Shown here: positions 1 to 4,993 of the stretch, piece after piece
Position numbering within the stretch: position 1 is the first letter of the stretch
How the letters are laid out: each line of letters starts with the position of its first letter
NCBI GenBank assembly: GCA_003133505.1
Contig: PKXT01000152.1
Location: forward strand, 1 to 5,879
DNA length: 5,879 bases
DNA from: Acidobacteriota bacterium
Lineage (GTDB): Bacteria > Acidobacteriota > Terriglobia > Acidiferrales > UBA7541
Direction of reading: 5' to 3'
The notes under the pieces: generated by a model
Seen by the model: only the letters and a program-made list of their open reading frames with translations
Told to the model about the DNA's origin: nothing
Database searches by the model: none
Translations under genes and position numbers: made by a program

Positions 1-648
1 GGTGGGATGTGCCTGCACACGATCCTTCTTGATCCGAGCGATGCCGGTCGGATCTTTATCGCCATCTCGGCTGCGGGCGTCTTCCGAAGCGACGACGCCG
101 GCCAGATGTGGCGGCCAATCAACTATGGATTGAAGTCTCAATACATCCCCGACCCGACTGCCGAGGTCGGCCACTGCGTTCACCGCATCGCGATGCACCA
201 CTCGCGTCCAGACGTTCTGTTTATGCAGAAGCACTGGGACGTGATGCGCAGCGACAATGCCGGCGACTCTTGGCATGAGGTCAGCGGCAACTTGCCCACA
301 GACTTCGGGTTCGTGATCGACGTTCACGCCCATGAGCCGGAGACCATCTATGTCGTCCCCATCAAGAGCGACTCGGAGCACTTTCCGCTCGATGGGAAAT
401 TGCGCGTGTACCGCAGCCGCACGGGCGGGAACGAGTGGGAGGCTCTTACCAAAGGCCTGCCGCAAAACGACTGTTACGTGAATGTTTTGCGCGACGCGAT
501 GGCCGTCGACTCGCTCGATAAGTGCGGCATCTATTTCGGCACCACGGGGGGGCAAGTGTACGCCTCGTCCGATGCCGGAGACACCTGGACCTCGATTGCA
601 GAACACCTTCCGGGCGTGCTATCTGTGGAGGTACAAACGCTGCCATGA
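1..648 (+). CDS. BNR/Asp-box (sialidase-like fold) beta-propeller protein, 5' partial
   Basis: The reading frame is open from base 1 and has no convincing start. The ATG at base 7 sits in a conserved-looking GGMCLHTI stretch with no ribosome binding site in view, so the protein most likely begins upstream of the window. Numbering from that Met, Asp-box repeats (S-x-D-x-G-x-x-W type) occur at residues 28-35 (SDDAGQMW), 82-89 (SDNAGDSW) and 187-194 (SSDAGDTW), with a degenerate one at 137-144 (SRTGGNEW). The spacing is 54, 55 and 50 residues, as expected for successive propeller blades. Proteins of this kind are usually annotated as exo-alpha-sialidase-like or WD40/YVTN/BNR-like repeat proteins. 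Asp boxes are structural turns and do not prove glycosidase activity, and no sialidase catalytic residues can be assigned here. The stop codon overlaps the start of the MoaD-like gene, implying co-translation. Localisation cannot be judged because the N-terminus is missing. Confidence 0.87.
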   Translation, partial: GGMCLHTILLDPSDAGRIFIAISAAGVFRSDDAGQMWRPINYGLKSQYIPDPTAEVGHCVHRIAMHHSRPDVLFMQKHWDVMRSDNAGDSWHEVSGNLPTDFGFVIDVHAHEPETIYVVPIKSDSEHFPLDGKLRVYRSRTGGNEWEALTKGLPQNDCYVNVLRDAMAVDSLDKCGIYFGTTGGQVYASSDAGDTWTSIAEHLPGVLSVEVQTLP

Positions 649-944
649 TCCAAGTCATACTCCCCGGGCATCTGCGGGCACTGGCGCACGTCATCGGCGG
701 CGAGGTGGAGCTCCACGTCGAGGGGCAAGCTACACAGCGCTCCGTGCTCGATGCACTCGAAGCACAGTATCCCATGCTGCGCGGCACAATTCGCGATCAC
801 ATCACCCAACAGCGCCGTCCGTTCTTGCGGTTCTTCGCCTGCGAGGAGGACCTCTCCCATGAGCCGCCAGATGCCCCGCTGCCCGAGGCGGTAGCCTCAG
901 GAGCAGAGCCTCTTGTCATCTTAGGGGCCATTGCCGGCGGTTAG
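645..944 (+). CDS. MoaD/ThiS family ubiquitin-like sulfur-carrier protein
   Basis: This is a complete 99-residue protein. The ATG at 645 overlaps the TGA of the preceding gene (ATGA), and a GGAGG at 627-631 lies 13 nt upstream, so translational coupling is likely. The frame stays open upstream to 522, but that part is out-of-frame shadow of the propeller gene. Features of the beta-grasp MoaD/ThiS family are a short N-terminal strand (MIQVILPGHLRAL), a central helix followed by a tyrosine-proline turn (VLDALEAQYPMLRG, residues 34-47), and a hydrophobic strand ending in a C-terminal Gly98-Gly99. In this family the terminal glycine is adenylated and converted to a thiocarboxylate that donates sulfur, for example to molybdopterin or thiamine precursors. 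The insertion with FACEEDLSHEPPDAPLP (residues 64-80) makes it longer than a minimal MoaD. No MoaE, MoeB, ThiF or ThiG gene is visible, so the pathway is unknown. Pairing with a propeller protein suggests a dedicated role rather than housekeeping cofactor synthesis. The family call is firm; the role is not. Confidence 0.9.
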   Translation: MIQVILPGHLRALAHVIGGEVELHVEGQATQRSVLDALEAQYPMLRGTIRDHITQQRRPFLRFFACEEDLSHEPPDAPLPEAVASGAEPLVILGAIAGG

Positions 945-945
945 A

Positions 946-1449
946 GATTCGTACAGCTGCCGGCGGATGCGCCGTGCGCCGAGAGACCCCGCGCCAGCCA
1001 AGCGCTGGCTCGCCTTCCTGCGCAATCACCGAGAGGCCATTGCGGCCATGGACTTCTTCACCGTGCCCACCATCACATTCGGCATGCTGTATTGCTTCTT
1101 CATCATTAGTCATGATCGAAGGCGCATCCTGCATTTCAATGTCACCGGTCACCCCACCAGCCACTGGCTGGTTCAGCAGCTGCGAGAGGCTTTTCCGTAC
1201 GACTTGGCCCCGCGCTATCTCATTCTTGATCGGGACAGAAAATACGGGCTGGAAGTATTTGCCGCCATACAATCGCTGCAGAGCAGTGCTGTGCGTACTT
1301 CATTTCAGAGCCCGTGGCAAAACGGAGTCGCCGAGTGTTGGGTGGAGAGCTGCCGGCACGACCTGCTGGATCATGTGATTGCCTTGAACGAAGCGCATTT
1401 GAAGCGGCTCCTCAGCGATTTTGTTGACTATGCCCCGGCACGGCGCTAG
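946..1449 (+). pseudogene. Truncated DDE (rve/integrase-core) IS transposase remnant
   Basis: The open frame encodes an integrase-core domain without the N-terminal helix-turn-helix half found in intact IS3/IS481-like transposases. Recognisable homology begins near RRMRRAPRDPAPAKRW (about base 961), perhaps as early as 946. The catalytic triad is visible: Asp in AAMDFF (codon 1051-1053), Asp in LILDRD (codon 1228-1230) and Glu in NGVAE (codon 1333-1335). The last two are separated by 34 residues, as in D-D-(34/35)-E enzymes. The usual C-terminal YYHxxRTHxxL region is replaced by DYAPARR and a TAG at 1447. Reading through that stop gives HHAGLA and then TAA, which may be the decayed end. No start codon with a ribosome binding site, no terminal inverted repeats and no target duplication could be found. 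At most about 168 residues remain of an expected 300 or more, so it is almost certainly non-functional. It abuts the MoaD-like gene and ends 43 bp before the next start. Confidence 0.88.
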
Positions 1450-1477
1450 CATCACGCAGGTCTTGCATAAGTCACAC

Positions 1478-1484
1478 AGGAGGT
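1478..1484 (+). promoter_or_regulatory. Strong ribosome binding site that fixes the 1493 start
   Basis: AGGAGGT lies 8 nt before the ATG at 1493, near-ideal Shine-Dalgarno spacing. It supports this start over the in-frame ATGs at 1421 and 1430, which lie inside the transposase remnant and would put 24 extra, non-signal-like residues before a typical signal peptide. Confidence 0.85.
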
Positions 1485-1492
1485 CCCAGGCT

Positions 1493-2683
1493 ATGAAGAG
1501 AATTTCCTTAGTGTTCGTCGTTGTTCTTACTCTGTTGGTAACCTGCTCGGCCAGCTTCGCTCAAGCTTTCGCCACGGTGAACTACGATTTGCCTTCTCCC
1601 GGCCCTAACGTGGCCATCGTTTACCAGAATAATTCTGGCCCCGGTATATCGGTGGCCCGCACCCTCACCATGCCAGCCGGACAGTATGGAATCGGCGGAG
1701 GTGCGATTGTAGCGCCGCGCGTCGTAATGAGCCAGACTCCGAACTGCATCTGGGTCTCCAACGCCGGCACGGGCACCATCTCCGCTTTTGTGGGAGGGCC
1801 AGGCTACACTTACACGGGCAGCTACAGCGCCGGACTCAGTGGCACAACCTCCGGCATCGGAATGGCCCTGGGCAGTAATATCATTGTTGCGGCGTATTCC
1901 ACGTCGCAACGGCTGGCCGTTTGGAAGATTGGCCCCAGTTGCGCGCTGACGCTGGTGAGTGTCTATCCGGAATTCGACCAGATTGTGAATCTGGCAATCA
2001 GCAGCGACGGTAAGACTCTGGTCGTGGCCGAGCCGAATCATCAGAGGATGGATCCCTACCTGATTACCGGAACAACGCTCACGGCGACTCCCAGTGTTTC
2101 GCTCACCGGCCCCGCATGCACCCCCAGCGGCGGCTGCTTTCCCGCCGGGATTGACATAACCAAGTTAAATACCGGCACGGTCACAGCCACTGTCGTCGTT
2201 GGCAATGCCGTTCCATTGCCGTATTACGTTGAGATGCAAATCACCGCGCCCGGCACGCTTTCAGCCGCCTTTACGAATAACCCCGTCTGCACCACGTGCA
2301 CGCTGGCTTACACCGAATCGCCTGAATTCAGCCCTGATGCATGGAGCGCCGGCGGCGGGCAGATTTATTTCGGCGCTTCCGGCAATCCCACCGGCGGCGG
2401 CACGGGCATTGCCACTTGCCCGGTGCTCGGATATAGCGTCAATTGTGCCGCCCCCGCTTTACTGCCATACACGTGCACCGCCTGCCGCGGGGGCAACATT
2501 GCCGTTGCTGTCACCAGCCCGTCCCCCAATGGCATCTGGCAAGTCGTGTACCAAGCGGGCACAAACTATCTGGATCTGCCCAAGATCGTTGCCAACGTTG
2601 TCTCGCCGTACAAGCAGACGACGCATACCACCGGCTCGCCGGGGTACTCCGTTGCTGCATTGCCCGGCCGGCCCTTAAACTGA
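1493..2683 (+). CDS. Exported YVTN/beta-propeller-like protein with paired cysteines, function unknown
   Basis: A 396-residue protein. Residues 1-23 form a Sec signal peptide: Lys-Arg, a hydrophobic core (ISLVFVVVLTLLVT), then ASFA with likely cleavage before Gln24. The LVTC at 15-18 is not a proper lipobox because Thr precedes the Cys, so a lipoprotein is unlikely. The mature part is rich in Gly, Thr, Ser and Pro. Two stretches resemble YVTN/lactonase-type propeller strands: CIWVSNAGTGTISAFV (85-100) and LAISSDGKTLVVAEP (167-181). Ten mature cysteines occur at 85, 150, 209, 215, 266, 269, 309, 318, 328 and 331, including two CxxC pairs (CTTC, CTAC). The even number and export suggest disulfides, though metal binding cannot be excluded. 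No catalytic motif is recognised. It stands alone between an IS remnant and a weakly coding region. It could be a surface, matrix or periplasmic propeller protein; this is inferred from composition and short motifs only. Confidence 0.85.
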   Translation: MKRISLVFVVVLTLLVTCSASFAQAFATVNYDLPSPGPNVAIVYQNNSGPGISVARTLTMPAGQYGIGGGAIVAPRVVMSQTPNCIWVSNAGTGTISAFVGGPGYTYTGSYSAGLSGTTSGIGMALGSNIIVAAYSTSQRLAVWKIGPSCALTLVSVYPEFDQIVNLAISSDGKTLVVAEPNHQRMDPYLITGTTLTATPSVSLTGPACTPSGGCFPAGIDITKLNTGTVTATVVVGNAVPLPYYVEMQITAPGTLSAAFTNNPVCTTCTLAYTESPEFSPDAWSAGGGQIYFGASGNPTGGGTGIATCPVLGYSVNCAAPALLPYTCTACRGGNIAVAVTSPSPNGIWQVVYQAGTNYLDLPKIVANVVSPYKQTTHTTGSPGYSVAALPGRPLN

Positions 2684-2766
2684 AGCGCATCAGAGATTCT
2701 GGGTTCTAAAATCAGGCGGGTCATTGGCCATTTTCTTATAACAGAAATGGAATACGGAAGCCCCGC

Positions 2767-2811
2767 TATCTTATTGATTTCAAAAGCGGACGGAATTATG
2801 GCGAGGGGCAG
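2767..2811 (+). repeat. Imperfect direct repeat, left copy
   Basis: This 45-bp block matches 3062-3106 at 36 of 45 positions without gaps (counted by eye). It starts TATCTTATTGATTT and continues through GCGGACGGA and TGGCGA to CAG. Four of the six preceding bases also match, so the unit may begin at 2761. The ATG of the candidate mini-gene (2798) lies inside it. Confidence 0.75.
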
Positions 2812-2974
2812 CACGCAGAAAAAGAAAAGCGCGCCGTATGATGTCATGGACGCATTGCCTAAATCACAAGCCGGAATGGAGGGCCGTGGACGTCACCAGT
2901 GCGCTATCTGTGCCTTCCATGCCGGATTCGAAAAGGGCCAGAGCAAAGGCGATAGCGAAGCATATTGCTGGTGA
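2798..2974 (+). CDS. Candidate small CxxC protein (58 aa), hypothetical
   Basis: The proposed product starts MARGSTQKKK, a basic N-terminus, followed by DVMDALPKSQAG (15-26) and then HQCAICAFHAGF (33-44). Cys35 and Cys38, with His33, His41 or Cys57, could bind zinc. The frame stays open upstream to 2747, but the Met at 2798 gives the more natural start. Only a weak GGACGGA (2788-2794) lies before it. The KSQAG and HxCxxCA motifs look like real conserved protein rather than random sequence, and I have an uncertain memory of similar small proteins annotated as hypothetical. The end (AYCW, stop at 2972-2974) may be natural or may follow a frameshift, because another frame stays open to 3029. It could therefore be a complete mini-protein, a truncated domain or a false ORF. 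Its start region is duplicated at 3062-3106. Confidence 0.45.
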   Translation: MARGSTQKKKSAPYDVMDALPKSQAGMEGRGRHQCAICAFHAGFEKGQSKGDSEAYCW

Positions 2975-3061
2975 CGTGGAAATTACGGTTGCCAGCGCCT
3001 TCGTAAACTCCAAAGAACCCGTCAATTAGCGTTAGGGTAGTAATGTATATAGTTCCCGCGT

Positions 3062-3106
3062 TATCTTGTTGATTTAACAGGCGGATGGAGTTTTGGCGAC
3101 GGACAG
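3062..3106 (+). repeat. Imperfect direct repeat, right copy
   Basis: This is the partner of 2767-2811, offset by 295 bp and 80% identical by eye count. At the position of the mini-gene ATG this copy has TTG, which would give only MATDR before a stop, so no second mini-gene follows. It ends 47 bp from the 3' end of the sulfatase gene. Confidence 0.75.
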
Positions 3107-3153
3107 GTAAGAGGGGCGGCCCTTGCGAGCCCCCCACCGTGAGAATAGTTCGA

Positions 3154-4797
3154 TTACTCCGTCTTATTTTTCATCGCCTCGATCCGCTGCTGAAGTTCCG
3201 CCTTGACGGCTTCGAGATTGAAACTCGCGCCCTTCTGCATCGGCGGGAACTGGATAAAGGTCATCGCTTCTTTGGCGACCTCCTGCTGCAGGAAGACGAA
3301 GCGCCAGAATTCGTGGAGATAAAAGTCACCCATATACAGATAGGAGCCCACGTTGCCTTTCACATTCCCCATCCGTTCGTAGGGATCGAGCCGCAGGTTG
3401 GTGAGGACGGGCAGATCAACATGCACCGTTCCGCCAATCCAACCGTCCGGCTGGTCAATCAGCCGGAATTTCCAGTCGTCGAGACGAACCGCGCCCAAGG
3501 TGCCTTCGGCGAAATAGAAGATCTCATGCCGATTGGAATATCCCTTCCCGGTTAGCATGTCCAACTGGTTGTAGCCGTCGAGGTGAACCTTGTAGGTCGT
3601 GTCGCCAAGTTGCTTGCCGGTCAGCAATTCATCAACGATGTTCGGATCGCCAGCGGCGGCGACGAACGTCGGAAAGAAATCCAGACCAGACATGATGCCG
3701 TTCGCAACTTTTCCGGCGGGGACGTGACCCGGCCAGCGGACAATCATCGGCACGCGCATGCCGCCTTCCAAGATGGTTCCCTTGCCGCCAGCGAAGGGCG
3801 TGTTGCCGCCATCGGGCCAAGTGAAGTTCTCCGTGCCGTTGTCGGTGGTGAAGACGACGATGGTATTGTCATCAAGGCCATTGTCTTTGAGATACTGCAT
3901 CATGCCACCGACGACATCGTCGAGTTGGGACATCACGGCTTCTTCGAGATACCAGCCGTTCTCGGGGGTCATTTTGGCGGCATATTTCGGCGACAGGTGC
4001 GAGATAACATGCACGCGGGTGGGATTGAGCCAGACGAAGAACGGCTTGTTCGCCGCCTTGGCCTTGTCAATGAACTGCTCGGACTTGGCCAGAATGTCAT
4101 CGTCAACGGTCTCCATGTTGTATTTGACGCCGTCCATGGGATGCGGCGGCAACGGGCCTTCGTCGTCAATTTTTTGCTTGCCAATCTTGCCCCAGCGCGG
4201 CTGCACCGTCGGGTCCTCCGTGGCGGTCGCCCAGGAATGGATCATGTTGCGTGGTCCGACTGTATCTTTGAGGGCCGGCGGGTAGGAATGCCAGAACGGG
4301 TCTTCCATGGCGTCGAGGTGATACAGGTATCCGAAGAATTCGTCGAAGCCGTGCAAGGTCGGCAGGTAGCGATTTAAGTCGCCCAGATGGTTTTTGCCAA
4401 ATTGTCCGGTGCTGTAACCCATCGCTTTGAGCGCGGTGGCAATCGTGGGAGCCTCGTCAGGCATGCCAACCGTCGCGCCGGCCTGGCCGACCGTGGTCAT
4501 GCCGGTGCGGATGGGCAGTTCACCCATGATGAAATTCGCGCGACCCGCCGTGCAGCTCGGCTCGGCGTAATAGTCGGTGAACCTCATGCCTTCGGCAGAG
4601 AGCTTGTCGAGGTTCGGCGTCGTCTGATACATCAGTCCCTGATTATAGGCGCCGATGTTCTCGATGCCGACGTCGTCACCCATGATGACGATGATGTTTG
4701 GCTTCTTTTCTTGAGCCCTCGCACTGGGCGCCCCTGCCACTCCGAAAAGCGTGGCGACGGCCGCCAGTGCGATGCCTATTTTCCCATTCCACTTCAT
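3154..4797 (-). CDS. Exported type I (formylglycine-dependent) sulfatase, arylsulfatase-like
   Basis: A 547-residue protein that should hydrolyse sulfate esters outside the cytoplasm. Residues 1-28 are a Sec signal peptide (KWNGK, hydrophobic core, ARA before Gln29). Sulfatase landmarks follow in order: NIIVIMGDD with metal-binding Asp41-Asp42; CTAGR at 82-86, where Cys82 is the expected formylglycine; GKNHLG with Lys135 and His137; NPTRVHV with His263; TTDNGTEN with Asp319-Asn320; and GGKGT with Lys339. All expected active-site positions are therefore filled. The activation motif has Ala where Pro is usual (CxPSR), which still fits the broader C-x-P/A-x-R rule. Start: the ATG at 4797 has GGGAGGG 6 nt upstream. 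An in-frame ATG at 4812 would place that ribosome binding site inside the coding region. It diverges from a LysR-type gene, its probable regulator. No formylglycine-generating enzyme gene is in view, and the substrate cannot be deduced. Length is normal for the family. Confidence 0.96.
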   Translation of the reverse strand: MKWNGKIGIALAAVATLFGVAGAPSARAQEKKPNIIVIMGDDVGIENIGAYNQGLMYQTTPNLDKLSAEGMRFTDYYAEPSCTAGRANFIMGELPIRTGMTTVGQAGATVGMPDEAPTIATALKAMGYSTGQFGKNHLGDLNRYLPTLHGFDEFFGYLYHLDAMEDPFWHSYPPALKDTVGPRNMIHSWATATEDPTVQPRWGKIGKQKIDDEGPLPPHPMDGVKYNMETVDDDILAKSEQFIDKAKAANKPFFVWLNPTRVHVISHLSPKYAAKMTPENGWYLEEAVMSQLDDVVGGMMQYLKDNGLDDNTIVVFTTDNGTENFTWPDGGNTPFAGGKGTILEGGMRVPMIVRWPGHVPAGKVANGIMSGLDFFPTFVAAAGDPNIVDELLTGKQLGDTTYKVHLDGYNQLDMLTGKGYSNRHEIFYFAEGTLGAVRLDDWKFRLIDQPDGWIGGTVHVDLPVLTNLRLDPYERMGNVKGNVGSYLYMGDFYLHEFWRFVFLQQEVAKEAMTFIQFPPMQKGASFNLEAVKAELQQRIEAMKNKTE

Positions 4798-4803
4798 TGT
4801 CTG

Positions 4804-4810
4804 CCCTCCC
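4804..4810 (-). promoter_or_regulatory. Ribosome binding site of the sulfatase gene
   Basis: On the minus strand the sequence reads GGGAGGG, then CAGACA, then ATG (4797). The 6-nt spacing is good and decides the start at 4797 rather than the ATG at 4812, which overlaps this site. Confidence 0.85.
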
Positions 4811-4968
4811 ATTGCTTTTCAATTCAGCCTCGGTCAAGAAGAACGAGGAGGTGCGCTCCGGCCAGAAATACCCTTCTCAGTAGAAACGTCGCTGATGTGC
4901 TGCGTTATTGCCTGAAATGCACCAATGGGAGATTAGAGCGGATTCGGTCTTCCGTCCAATGCAATAAA

Positions 4969-4985
4969 TGTATTAAAGCGATACA
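4969..4985. promoter_or_regulatory. Candidate LysR-type operator, TGTAT-N7-ATACA
   Basis: A perfect 5-bp inverted repeat with a 7-bp spacer. Its inner part TAT-N7-ATA has the T-N11-A geometry of LysR-type binding boxes. It ends 8 bp before the regulator start codon, where binding would block or modulate that gene (autoregulation). A short palindrome like this can arise by chance, so this is a prediction. Confidence 0.4.
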
Positions 4986-4993
4986 CTGAGCGT

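Larger units (their letters stand above)
2684..3153. other. Weakly coding region between the exported protein and the sulfatase gene ends
   Basis: This 470-bp stretch separates the 3' ends of two convergent genes. It contains an imperfect direct repeat and a candidate small gene, listed separately, and no other recognisable gene or RNA. No strong rho-independent terminator is visible for either flanking gene. The best hairpin pairs GGGGC (3113-3117) with GCCCC (3129-3133) but has no T-run on either strand. Confidence 0.6.
4798..4993. promoter_or_regulatory. Divergent promoter region between sulfatase and lysR-type gene
   Basis: This 196-bp intergenic region must hold the start signals for both genes. 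I see no consensus sigma-70 promoter. Weak candidates are TTGGAC-N18-TAATCT on the minus strand (about 4928-4957) for the sulfatase and TTGCCT followed by GATTAG on the plus strand for the regulator. Divergent placement next to a LysR gene is the usual arrangement for LysR control of its neighbour. Confidence 0.6.

Noticed and set aside
446..862. Overlapping frames on both strands across the propeller/MoaD junction
   Set aside because: They are out-of-frame readings of the two supported genes; compositions are Arg/Ser/Ala rich with no motifs.
1421..1492. Upstream in-frame extension of the exported protein
   Set aside because: It overlaps the transposase remnant, lacks a Shine-Dalgarno and would bury the signal peptide; the 1493 start has an excellent site.
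1507..1548. Lipoprotein signal at LVTC in the exported protein
   Set aside because: Thr at the -1 position does not fit the lipobox, while ASFA-Gln gives a good standard signal peptidase site.
2761..3106. CRISPR-like or tRNA-derived explanation of the direct repeat
   Set aside because: There are only two diverged copies 295 bp apart with a non-spacer-like interval, and neither copy matches a tRNA 3' end or T-loop.
3111..3135. GC-rich hairpin as a terminator between the convergent genes
   Set aside because: The stem is only five perfect pairs with an 11-nt loop, and no T-run follows on either strand.
3583..4377. Long plus-strand frame (264 codons) opposite the sulfatase gene
   Set aside because: It is the antisense shadow of a clear sulfatase gene. 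Its translation is rich in His, Arg and Val with no recognisable domain and no ribosome binding site.
4798..4812. Five-residue N-terminal extension (MGGQT) of the sulfatase
   Set aside because: The GGGAGGG within it is the ribosome binding site for the ATG at 4797.
4851..4883. GTG mini-ORF after a GAGGAG in the divergent region, as a possible leader peptide
   Set aside because: The GTG directly follows the purine run with no spacer, the ten-codon product shows no regulatory codon run, and no attenuator hairpin follows.
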